DNA of 64,000 nucleotides from assembly GCA_947643665.1 (NCBI GenBank), contig CANRWW010000005.1, forward strand, positions 19,878-83,877, written 5' to 3'. Shown piece after piece: positions 19,506-28,393 of this stretch. The translations under genes were made by a program, and so were the position numbers. Below the pieces are notes generated by a model. It saw only the letters and a list, made by a program, of their open reading frames with translations, was not told the origin of the DNA and made no database searches. Source of the stretch: an uncultured Porphyromonadaceae bacterium (GTDB lineage Bacteria; Bacteroidota; Bacteroidia; Bacteroidales; Muribaculaceae). The first letter of the stretch is position 1, and the number at the start of each line of letters is the position of its first letter.

Positions 19506-21485
19506 TTATTGTTTTAAGAGACGCTCCTTAAGGTCTGTGTGTTCCTGTTCGGCCAGTTCCCAGAGCGACATTGCAGTTTCCAGTTCACGTGTTTTTTTCT
19601 GGTGGAGTTCAAATATGTCTCCTTCAGTTTCCCCGTTGGCTATGCGTAGCTCTATCTGTGCTATTTCCTCTTCAGCCATGGCGACAGCTGCTTCTGCGTC
19701 TTCAACTTTCTTTGCTGCCCGTTTCAGCATTTTATCGCGTTCGCGCTGTTCGGCATATGGCAGGTTGCGTGGATGTGTTTCTGTAGCAGGGGTGGAAAGT
19801 GAAGTATTTTTTGTTATGTTATTTTCGGAATTGTCATCCCTTCCCGGTGATTTGCTTAACTCCAGCTCCTGTAGGGAATTAATCTTTTTCTTTTCAAGGA
19901 ATTCATATATGCCTCCAAGGCATTCCCGCACTTTGCCTCCTCCGAATTCGTATACTTTCTCAACTAGCCCGTCAAGAAATTCACGGTCGTGGCTTACTAC
20001 GATAACAGTACCGTTGAATTCTTTGATAGCCTGTTTCAGGATATCTTTGGTTTTCATGTCAAGATGGTTTGTCGGCTCGTCAAGTATAAGCAGGTTGACA
20101 GGCTGAAGAAGCAGTTTTATCATGGCCAGACGTGTTTTCTCACCTCCGGAAAGCACTTTTACCTTTTTGTCCGATGCTTCTCTTCCGAACATGAAAGCAC
20201 CTAGGATGTCGCGTATCTTTGTACGTATATCGCCAGTAGCCACATGGTCAATAGTGTCAAAAACGGTGAGCGACTCGTCAAGCAACTGTGCCTGATTCTG
20301 TGCGAAATATCCTATCTGTACGTTGTGGCCGATTTTCAATTGGCCTGTAAATGGGATTTCTCCCATTATGCATTTTACAAGTGTGGATTTACCCTCCCCG
20401 TTTTTGCCGACGAATGCCACTTTTTCGCCACGGCGTATTGTGAATGTGGCATTGTCAAAAACCTGATGGTCGCCATATGCTTTGCCTACGTTGTCTGCGA
20501 TGATGGGGTAGTCTCCCGAACGCGGCGCGGGAGGGAACCTGAGCGAGAGGCGCGAGTTATCAACTTCATCAATTTCGATACGCTCTATCTTGGCGAGTTG
20601 CTTCATGCGGCTCTGTACTTGCACGGCTTTTGTGGCTTTGTACCTGAACCGTTCAATGAAAGCCTCCGTATCTGCAATCTCTTTCTGCTGGTTCAGGTAT
20701 GCGCGTGTCTGTTGCTCGATTCTTTCACGCCGCAATTCTACGAATTTAGAGTAATTGACGGCATAATCATATATTTTTCCGCATGATATTTCTATAGTGC
20801 GATTTGTTACATTGTCAATGAATGCCCTGTCATGGCTCACAAGCACTACGGCTTTGGCTTTGGTTGCGAGGAATTGTTCAAGCCATTGTATTGATTCTAT
20901 GTCAAGGTGGTTTGTGGGCTCGTCAAGAAGAAGCAGGTCGGGATGTCTTAGGAGCAGTTTCGCAATTTCCACGCGCATGCGCCATCCGCCTGAAAATTCG
21001 GCTGTAGGCCTGTCGAAATCGGAGCGTACGAATCCGAGGCCGATGAGGGTGCGTTCCATTTCAGCTTCATGATTCTCGCTTTGTTCCATCGCAAGATTCT
21101 CGGTCAGGAGCGATACTTCGTCAATTATGCGGCGGTATTCGTCGGACTCGTAATCGGTGCGCTCTGAAAGCTGCATGTTCAGTGCGTCAAGCCTCTGCTG
21201 CATATTGTCTATGTGGCTGAAAGTTTTGCGCACTTCCTGAAGCAGTGTGGTCTCATCTGCGAGCTTCATCTGTTGCGGCAGGTAGCCTATGGTCACGCCA
21301 GATGGCACTGCCACGCCTCCTGATGTCGGAGTCTGCAGGTTTGCTATTATTTTCAGCATTGTTGATTTACCGGCACCGTTTTTGCCGACAAGGGCAATAC
21401 GGTCGCGCGGGTTGATCACATAATTTACATTATCGAAGAGAGATTTTGCACTGAATTCTACTTTGAGGTTCTGTATAGCTATCAC
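19506..21485 (-). CDS. ABC-F family ATP-binding protein
   Basis: Two Walker A/signature pairs (GKNGAGKST, FSGGWRMRVEIAKLL; GKNGEGKST, LSGGEKTRLAMIKLL), C-terminal coiled coil. Confidence 0.93.
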   Translation of the reverse strand: MIAIQNLKVEFSAKSLFDNVNYVINPRDRIALVGKNGAGKSTMLKIIANLQTPTSGGVAVPSGVTIGYLPQQMKLADETTLLQEVRKTFSHIDNMQQRLDALNMQLSERTDYESDEYRRIIDEVSLLTENLAMEQSENHEAEMERTLIGLGFVRSDFDRPTAEFSGGWRMRVEIAKLLLRHPDLLLLDEPTNHLDIESIQWLEQFLATKAKAVVLVSHDRAFIDNVTNRTIEISCGKIYDYAVNYSKFVELRRERIEQQTRAYLNQQKEIADTEAFIERFRYKATKAVQVQSRMKQLAKIERIEIDEVDNSRLSLRFPPAPRSGDYPIIADNVGKAYGDHQVFDNATFTIRRGEKVAFVGKNGEGKSTLVKCIMGEIPFTGQLKIGHNVQIGYFAQNQAQLLDESLTVFDTIDHVATGDIRTKIRDILGAFMFGREASDKKVKVLSGGEKTRLAMIKLLLQPVNLLILDEPTNHLDMKTKDILKQAIKEFNGTVIVVSHDREFLDGLVEKVYEFGGGKVRECLGGIYEFLEKKKINSLQELELSKSPGRDDNSENNITKNTSLSTPATETHPRNLPYAEQRERDKMLKRAAKKVEDAEAAVAMAEEEIAQIELRIANGETEGDIFELHQKKTRELETAMSLWELAEQEHTDLKERLLKQ

Positions 21486-21517
21486 AGCTTTATGGTGAAG
21501 TGTATTAAAAAATCAGA

Positions 21518-22096
21518 TTACTTTTTTCTATACTGTTCTTTTTTCCGGTGATGGATAACCAGACGTCTGCGGTCAGTAATTACAATGTCCATTGCCACGT
21601 CATGTTCCTCTGAAGGTATGTCTTCCCCGATAAGCTGGAAGTCATATCCTACCCCGATTTTAGTGGCGGAAGTCGAGCACAGAAGCCTGTCGTAATAACC
21701 TTTTCCACGTCCGATCCGGTTTCCGCGTCGGTCGTATGCGATACCTGGCACTATGATAAGTTCGATATCGTTTATGTTGGCCGTATTGTCGCCTGTCGGT
21801 TCTTCGATATGGAATGAACCGAGCGCTATTTTTGACCTGTCATATGGTAAAATATCAAGATTCACTCCGTTTACCCTGGGAAGGAAAAAATGTTTTCTTG
21901 TACCCCATTTGTCAAGAAATTCATGTGTAGACAGTTCATCAGGGAGGGAATGATACAGAAGCACGTTTTCTGCCAGCAGAAATGCTGCCGATTGTTCAAG
22001 TCGGTCGAACACACATTTGGCCGCATATGCTTTTTCGGTTTGGGAAAGCAGCCCTTTGCGGCTTTTTATCTGGTTTCTTATATCATTTTTATCCAT
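21518..22096 (-). CDS. 5-formyltetrahydrofolate cyclo-ligase
   Basis: IVPGIAYDRRGNRIGRGKGYYDRLL. Confidence 0.93.
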   Translation of the reverse strand: MDKNDIRNQIKSRKGLLSQTEKAYAAKCVFDRLEQSAAFLLAENVLLYHSLPDELSTHEFLDKWGTRKHFFLPRVNGVNLDILPYDRSKIALGSFHIEEPTGDNTANINDIELIIVPGIAYDRRGNRIGRGKGYYDRLLCSTSATKIGVGYDFQLIGEDIPSEEHDVAMDIVITDRRRLVIHHRKKEQYRKK

Positions 22097-22107
22097 GATG
22101 CTCAGTG

Positions 22108-23778
22108 TTATTTCTTCTTTGGCGGGGACGGCTTGTCGCTATTCTTTCCGGGTACGCTATTGCGGTCGCTTTTAACCGGTATATTTGCCCCTCCTCCTTG
22201 AATTTCACTTACGGCGCGGTTCACGTTCGTGTCAATGCGGTTTATGATCGTGAAATATGCATTGTAGCCCAATACATCGCGCGCGATCAGCGCTTTCAGT
22301 TGATTAACAATCAAATCATGTGAAATGTTGATATAATACCATCTTGCCTGTATGCCGTTGCGTGTAGCGAAGTTGACAAACAGCCTAAGCAGAGAGTCGT
22401 CTGCCGGCAGACGTTTAAGAAGGTCTTCCACATTGCCGGATTCTTCAAGTTTTTCCCTGTTGTTGTCCACATAGTCAAAGGCGAATTTCTGGAGCAGGCC
22501 GGCATTAGCCACATTGAGGTAGTAAGAGGTGATGCCTGAGGTGTCATTGGGTACGAATATGTCTGGCATGATTCCGCCTCCTCCGTATACGGTGCGTCCG
22601 TTGAGGGTGGTGAACTTAAGTTCCGTGTCAAGTTTTATGGAATCTTCGCTGAACATTTCGCCACGATTGTATCTGTCAAGTATGTCGTGTCCGTAGAGTG
22701 CGCTGTTTGAGTAATCTTTCTGTATGCATCGTCCGGAAGGGGTGTAATACCGTCCGATTGTGAGGCGTATGGCGCTGCTGTCGGGTAGCACTGATTGACG
22801 CTGTATTAGGCCTTTACCGAATGAACGGCGCCCTACGATAAGCGCTCTGTCGTTGTCTTGGAGGGCTCCTGCCAGGATTTCCGATGATGATGCCGAGAAT
22901 TCATCAATTAGCATCACAATGCGGCTGTCCTTGAAATTGCCGTTGCCGTCGGCCTGTATGCCGGAGGGTGAATAATAGTCTCGTCCTCTGGTTGTGGCTA
23001 TAGTCTGGCCTCTTTCCAGAAATTCATTGGCCATAAGGAAAGCTATCTCCATGAATCCTCCTGAGTTGCCGCGCAGGTCAATCACATAGTCAGTGGCGCC
23101 TTCCCGCTTGAGGTCATTGAGTGTCTGGAAGAATTCATCGTATGTGGTGCGACCGAATTTATTAACCCTTACATATCCGATGTCCGGTGTAAGCATGTAG
23201 CCGGCGTCTACCGATGTGTTCGGTAATTCTCCGCGTATGACGTCGAATTGCAGTGTTTTTTTTGATGTATGTCGTTTTATTCCCAGTTTTACAGGAGTTT
23301 CACATTCGCCACGTAGTTTTTTCAATACTTGCTCGTTAGTGATCCCTATGCCGGCAACGTCTTCACCGTCAACTTTTACAATGCGGTCGCCGGCTTTTAT
23401 GCCGATTTTTTCCGATGGCCCGCCCGACACGACTTCTACTACGGTTATGGTGTCGTTGTTGATCATGAACTGCACGCCTATGCCGCAGAATGATCCGTCA
23501 AGCTCATCGTTGACAGCCTGAAGGTCTGACGCAGGTATGTATGCCGAGTGAGGGTCAAGGTTTGAGAGCAGCCCCGGAATGGTGTTTTCAAGGACACTGT
23601 CAAGATTTACCTTGTCTACATAGTCATTGCGGATAAGATTCAGTATGGTCTGGAATTTTTTTTGTGTCGCTGTAGGACCGGCATGATGGTTCAGCAGATT
23701 GTCTGCGAACAGACCTGTTATGAACGCCAATGCCACTATGAGAGGCACCCATGTGGATGTTTTCTTCAAATTATTCAC
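22108..23778 (-). CDS. S41-family C-terminal processing peptidase
   Basis: PDZ domain; VIDLRGNSGGFMEIA; IDEFSASSSEILAGALQDNDRALIVGRRSFGKG. Confidence 0.93.
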   Translation of the reverse strand: MNNLKKTSTWVPLIVALAFITGLFADNLLNHHAGPTATQKKFQTILNLIRNDYVDKVNLDSVLENTIPGLLSNLDPHSAYIPASDLQAVNDELDGSFCGIGVQFMINNDTITVVEVVSGGPSEKIGIKAGDRIVKVDGEDVAGIGITNEQVLKKLRGECETPVKLGIKRHTSKKTLQFDVIRGELPNTSVDAGYMLTPDIGYVRVNKFGRTTYDEFFQTLNDLKREGATDYVIDLRGNSGGFMEIAFLMANEFLERGQTIATTRGRDYYSPSGIQADGNGNFKDSRIVMLIDEFSASSSEILAGALQDNDRALIVGRRSFGKGLIQRQSVLPDSSAIRLTIGRYYTPSGRCIQKDYSNSALYGHDILDRYNRGEMFSEDSIKLDTELKFTTLNGRTVYGGGGIMPDIFVPNDTSGITSYYLNVANAGLLQKFAFDYVDNNREKLEESGNVEDLLKRLPADDSLLRLFVNFATRNGIQARWYYINISHDLIVNQLKALIARDVLGYNAYFTIINRIDTNVNRAVSEIQGGGANIPVKSDRNSVPGKNSDKPSPPKKK

Positions 23779-23876
23779 GAAGGTATAAAATATGGTGGTG
23801 TGGTCTGTGTTGGGGTTGTAAAAAATATGTGGACTGAGTTTTATTGTATGCCAGTCCTATACGGTATTATATGTTT

Positions 23877-24353
23877 TTACTGTTGTTCAGGTTCGAGATC
23901 GGGGATATGCTCACATTTGACCCCGGCGCGTTTCAGCAGTTCAACACCGTCTGTTATACGGTAAAGTTCGTGGAAAACCACACGTTCTATCCCTGCCTGT
24001 ATTATGAGTTTCGCGCATTCAAGGCATGGGGAAGCCGTGATGTACAGGGTGGCTCCTGCAGAAGAGTTGTTGCTGCGTGCCACTTTGGTTATTGCATTGG
24101 CTTCCGCATGTAATACATACGGTATCGTAATGCCGGTCTCATCTTCGCATATGTTTTCGAATCCGGAGGGCGTACCGTTGAATCCGTCTGATATTATCAT
24201 CGAATTTTTTACGATGATAGCTCCTACCTTGCGGCGTTTGCAGTAAGAATTTTCTGCCCATATACGTGCCATGCGCAGATATCTCCGGTCAATTGTTTCC
24301 TGCTTTTCCGAGGAATAATGTCCCGTATGTGTATCGGTATATTCTGTTGGCAT
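23877..24353 (-). CDS. Deoxycytidylate (dCMP) deaminase family
   Basis: YVLHAEANAITKVAR, YITASPCLECAKLIIQAGI; ATG 24353 preferred over TTG 24380. Confidence 0.9.
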   Translation of the reverse strand: MPTEYTDTHTGHYSSEKQETIDRRYLRMARIWAENSYCKRRKVGAIIVKNSMIISDGFNGTPSGFENICEDETGITIPYVLHAEANAITKVARSNNSSAGATLYITASPCLECAKLIIQAGIERVVFHELYRITDGVELLKRAGVKCEHIPDLEPEQQ

Positions 24354-24377
24354 TTTGGTGTGACTGTTAGTAGCTTG

Positions 24378-24385
24378 CAAAGGTA
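24378..24385 (-). promoter_or_regulatory. TAnnTTTG -7 box for the dCMP deaminase gene
   Basis: TACCTTTG on the minus strand, 25 nt upstream of ATG 24353. Confidence 0.55.
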
Positions 24386-24481
24386 CTAACTTCCGTTCAA
24401 ACTTGCTGCAACTTTTTGTGGCTTTTTGAGCGTGCGTTATTCTATTATAGTGTGAATTGGATATGTTTTGAAAAAAATAGC

Positions 24482-24489
24482 TAACTTTG
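24482..24489 (+). promoter_or_regulatory. TAnnTTTG -7 box for the DsbD operon
   Basis: TAACTTTG, inside the palindrome CTAACTT-TGC-AAGTTAG (24481-24497). Confidence 0.55.
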
Positions 24490-24553
24490 CAAGTTAGGAA
24501 ATTGTTTAAAATCGTATACTGGCAATTTGGCTTTTGATAAACAAAAATTGAAA

Positions 24554-25069
24554 ATGAAACTCAAGTATAAATATGCGGTAACATGTTTGATTACGATGCT
24601 GTTTCCGTTATTGTTGCATTCGCAGACGGCATCATTGCATGGCGATGCCCTCTCTGGAACATTGGGAAATACATGTTCGCCGATAGAATGGCGTGCTTCT
24701 GCACGTATGATTTCTGATAAGGAAGGTGTTGTGACTGTTATTGCTACAATAGCGGACGGATGGCATCTTTACGGTATGAAAATGCCGGAGACTGGCCCTA
24801 AACCGACGCAGGTGAAATTTGAACTTCCGGCAGGAGTGGAACTTACCGGCAAGTTGACTGTGAATCGTGGCACTGTCAGGAAATACGACGATATGTTTGG
24901 TGGCGAACTTGAATATTGGGGCAGTGGCGAGCTTAAATTTACTCGGCATTTCAAGATAACTAAAGCAGAAGGGCATATACCTATAAAGTGTATGGTGAGT
25001 TTTATGGGATGTAATGATGAGACTTGTCTACCGCCACAATTAAAAAGTTTCAATATCACATTAATGTAA
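24554..25069 (+). CDS. Stand-alone DsbD-alpha-like (thiol:disulfide interchange N-terminal) protein
   Basis: WHLYGMKMPETGPKPTQVKFELP...FMGCNDETCLPPQ, parallel to the N-terminal domain of the next gene; ATG 24554 preferred over TTG 24527. Confidence 0.75.
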   Translation: MKLKYKYAVTCLITMLFPLLLHSQTASLHGDALSGTLGNTCSPIEWRASARMISDKEGVVTVIATIADGWHLYGMKMPETGPKPTQVKFELPAGVELTGKLTVNRGTVRKYDDMFGGELEYWGSGELKFTRHFKITKAEGHIPIKCMVSFMGCNDETCLPPQLKSFNITLM

Positions 25070-25087
25070 ATATAATTCAAGAATCAT

Positions 25088-27064
25088 ATGTACCGAAAAA
25101 TTCTATCAATAGTGCTTCTGCTGTTTTTTGCTTTGCAAATGCAAGCACAGACGCTGGAGCCTATAACATGGGAAACTTCTGTAGAGAACAATTCTGACAC
25201 GGAAGCAACATTGCGTTTTGCTGCTAAAATTCAAAAGGGATGGCATTTATATGGGTTTGATTTGCCGGAAGACGGCCCCAATGCCACTTCTATCACATTG
25301 GATCTTCCTGAAGGAGTTGTCGCAGAGGGGGATTTTGTAGCTGATCATGCTCCTGTAGAGCAGTTTGACCCGGTGTTTTCCCTCAAGTTGTCGTGGTGGG
25401 AAAATGATGTGGTATTTACTCGTAATTTGAAGATTTCAGATGGCAAATCGCATGAGATTTCGGGTAAGATATTCTTTCAGGGTTGCAATGACCAGACTTG
25501 TATAAGTCCACAGAAAATTCCGTTTACATTAAAGGTCGGCACCGGTGATGCGGCAGTCGGTGACAGTAACGAAGAACTGGCAGAAAAAGTCGTGTCAAAG
25601 TCTGATGTTCCTGCGGTTAAGGCTGACAGCCATGCCGACTGGTGGGCTCCTGTGGATATCACCGAATCGGATGTACCTTCGGAGAATGTGTCGTCAAGCC
25701 CGCTTTGGATTATATTCATATGGGGATTCGGTGGAGGTTTGATTGCGTTGCTTACCCCCTGTGTGTGGCCGCTAATTCCTATGACGGTAAGTTTTTTCCT
25801 GAAAAAGAGCGGTAGCCGTGGCAAGCAGGTGGGGGATGCGATAATCTATGGAGTAAGCATTGTGGTGATATACCTTACTCTAGGTTTGATCATAACCGGA
25901 ATATTCGGGGCTGGAAAGTTGAATGAGCTTTCTACCAATGCATGGTTCAATCTTGCGTTTTTCCTGTTGCTTGTAGCGTTTGCTGTAAGTTTCTTCGGAG
26001 GTTTCGACATACAATTGCCTGAAAAATGGCGTAATGGCGCCGATGCCCGTGCTGAAAGAGCTACCGGGCTTCTAAGTATTTTTTTCATGGCGTTTACGCT
26101 TGCGTTGGTCTCTTTCTCATGCACTGGTCCAATCATAGGCACTCTGCTTGTGGAGGCTGCCACTATGGGCAATTTCGCAGGTCCGGCCGCCGGTATGGCA
26201 GGCTTTGCCGTGGCTCTTGCGTTGCCGTTCACATTGTTTGCAATTTTCCCGTCATGGCTTAAGGAGGTTCCCCGTTCGGGTAGCTGGATGAATTCGGTGA
26301 AAGTGGTGCTGGGTTTTCTTGAGCTGGCGCTTTCGCTTAAATTCCTGTCGGTGGCAGATCTTGCATATGGATGGGGAATACTTGACCGCGAGGTGTTTAT
26401 CTGTCTGTGGGTAGTGATTTTTGCCATGCTTGGTTTTTATCTGTTGGGCAAATTGCGGTTCAGCCACGATGCTCCGATGGATCATGTGTCTATCCCACGT
26501 TTCTTCATGTCGCTTGCGTCATTTTCGTTTGCCGTCTACCTGATCCCTGGATTATGGGGTGCTCCTTTGAAGGGTGTAAGCGCTTTTGTTCCTCCGCTTT
26601 ATACACAGGATTTCAGCCTTTATACCGGTGGTGTATTTGAGGAATTTGACGATTATGACGAGGGAATGAGGTATGCTGCTGAAAACCATCGCCCTGTGCT
26701 TATAGATTTTTCCGGTCATGGATGTGTCAATTGCCGCAAAATGGAGGGGGCAGTATTTGATACGCCTGTGGTGACAGGCATCATAAAGGAAAATTTTGTG
26801 CTGATCAAACTTATGGTGGACGATAAGGCGGATCTTCCCGAACCTATGACTGTTGAAGAAAACGGGCAGTCTCTGACGCTTGAAACCGTAGGCGACAAAT
26901 GGAGCTATCTGCAGAGGGTTAAGTTTTCTGCCAATTCCCAGCCTTATTATATAATTCTTGATAATGATGGCAAGGCTTTGGTGTCTCCGACATATTATGA
27001 CGAGAATGTCACCGCTTTCGTGGAATGGCTGAACACCGGTCTAAAAAACTATTCGGAACAATAA
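25088..27064 (+). CDS. dsbD: Protein-disulfide reductase DsbD
   Basis: N-terminal WHLYGFDLPEDGP..GCNDQTCISP; TM region FGGGLIALLTPCVWPLIPMTVSFF; C-terminal thioredoxin-like GHGCVNCRKME. Confidence 0.92.
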   Translation: MYRKILSIVLLLFFALQMQAQTLEPITWETSVENNSDTEATLRFAAKIQKGWHLYGFDLPEDGPNATSITLDLPEGVVAEGDFVADHAPVEQFDPVFSLKLSWWENDVVFTRNLKISDGKSHEISGKIFFQGCNDQTCISPQKIPFTLKVGTGDAAVGDSNEELAEKVVSKSDVPAVKADSHADWWAPVDITESDVPSENVSSSPLWIIFIWGFGGGLIALLTPCVWPLIPMTVSFFLKKSGSRGKQVGDAIIYGVSIVVIYLTLGLIITGIFGAGKLNELSTNAWFNLAFFLLLVAFAVSFFGGFDIQLPEKWRNGADARAERATGLLSIFFMAFTLALVSFSCTGPIIGTLLVEAATMGNFAGPAAGMAGFAVALALPFTLFAIFPSWLKEVPRSGSWMNSVKVVLGFLELALSLKFLSVADLAYGWGILDREVFICLWVVIFAMLGFYLLGKLRFSHDAPMDHVSIPRFFMSLASFSFAVYLIPGLWGAPLKGVSAFVPPLYTQDFSLYTGGVFEEFDDYDEGMRYAAENHRPVLIDFSGHGCVNCRKMEGAVFDTPVVTGIIKENFVLIKLMVDDKADLPEPMTVEENGQSLTLETVGDKWSYLQRVKFSANSQPYYIILDNDGKALVSPTYYDENVTAFVEWLNTGLKNYSEQ

Positions 27065-27094
27065 TCAAAAACCATTTTATAGACAGTTTTTTTA

Positions 27095-27910
27095 ATGGAA
27101 AGACATACACGTCAGGAAAAACTTGAGGCACTCGGCAGGGTGCTTGATGTGCTTGACACGCTTAGGGTGAAATGTCCATGGGATGCCAAACAGACCAATG
27201 AGAGTTTGCGCCCGAACACGATAGAGGAGGTTTTCGAGCTTTGCGATGCCCTTATCCGTGAAGATGACGCTGAGATAAAGAAAGAACTCGGCGATGTGCT
27301 GCTACATGTGTTCTTCTATTCAAAAATAGGGGAAGAGAAGGGCGCATTTGATGTGGCTGATGTATGCGATGCGCTTTCAAACAAGCTGATATACCGCCAT
27401 CCGCATGTCTATGGCAATGTACAGGCCGATGACGCGCACCAGGTTGAACAGAACTGGGAGATGATAAAACTTAAAGAGAAGGACGGCAACCGCAGTATCC
27501 TTGCCGGGGTGCCATCTGCATTACCCGCTCTGATAAAGGCTTTCAGGATTCAGGAAAAGGCAGCCAATGCCGGCTTTGATTGGGAAAAGCCGGCAGATGT
27601 ATGGGAGAAAGTGCGCGAGGAGATCGGTGAGTTCGCCGCAGAGGCTTCCGGTTTTCCAGGTAAAGATGAAGTCACCTTGGCACAACATTCACATATGGAG
27701 GAGGAGATGGGCGACCTCATGTTCTCGCTTGTGAATGCCGCACGCCTTTATGGCATAAGTCCGGAGAATGCGCTTGAACGCACCAACAAGAAATTCATAT
27801 CACGTTTCAATTATCTTGAGTGCCGCGCCAAAGAGCAAGGACGCAAACTTAACGATATGTGCCTTGAAGAAATGGAGGCACTGTGGCAGGAAAGCAAGAA
27901 AATCAAGTGA
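27095..27910 (+). CDS. mazG: Nucleoside triphosphate pyrophosphohydrolase
   Basis: LRVKCPWDAKQTNESLRPNTIEEVFEL, KKELGDVLLHVFFYSKI. Confidence 0.95.
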   Translation: MERHTRQEKLEALGRVLDVLDTLRVKCPWDAKQTNESLRPNTIEEVFELCDALIREDDAEIKKELGDVLLHVFFYSKIGEEKGAFDVADVCDALSNKLIYRHPHVYGNVQADDAHQVEQNWEMIKLKEKDGNRSILAGVPSALPALIKAFRIQEKAANAGFDWEKPADVWEKVREEIGEFAAEASGFPGKDEVTLAQHSHMEEEMGDLMFSLVNAARLYGISPENALERTNKKFISRFNYLECRAKEQGRKLNDMCLEEMEALWQESKKIK

Positions 27911-27973
27911 TGATTTTGACTTTTTGTTGATGATGGAGTCTTTTTGTATAAACATTCTAAATATCCAGCATAT

Positions 27974-28378
27974 ATGAGAATTTTCAGGAATCTTATATTG
28001 GCAGTGGCTTCGCTGACAGCATGCACCGCTTTTGTATTGCCACAGAATGCTTCCGGTCAGGTTAACCAGCTTGACGCGGATATGAATATCATACCGGACA
28101 AGGCTGTAAAGACTGATGACGGAATACGGATCTCCCTATGCCTCATAGGTATCCCGCATACCTCGCAGCGTATTGACAGTGTTGACCTGAGGATTGATAA
28201 GAAAAACTATCCCGCCAATGATATTGACGGTGTGGATTTCAAACGTTATTTCCAATTTGAGGATGAGGGCGTGATAACTATTGAGGTGGATTTCCCCTTC
28301 AATGGTGCGCTGCCGAAGAATGCGACATTGCTTTTCCATACCGTAAACGGTGACATAGAGTCGCCTGCACGCCAGTAA
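27974..28378 (+). CDS. Hypothetical secreted protein
   Basis: Signal peptide MRIFRNLILAVASLTACTAF; ATG 27974 preferred over TTG 27944. Confidence 0.5.
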   Translation: MRIFRNLILAVASLTACTAFVLPQNASGQVNQLDADMNIIPDKAVKTDDGIRISLCLIGIPHTSQRIDSVDLRIDKKNYPANDIDGVDFKRYFQFEDEGVITIEVDFPFNGALPKNATLLFHTVNGDIESPARQ

Positions 28379-28393
28379 CCAGAAAGGAGTGGA

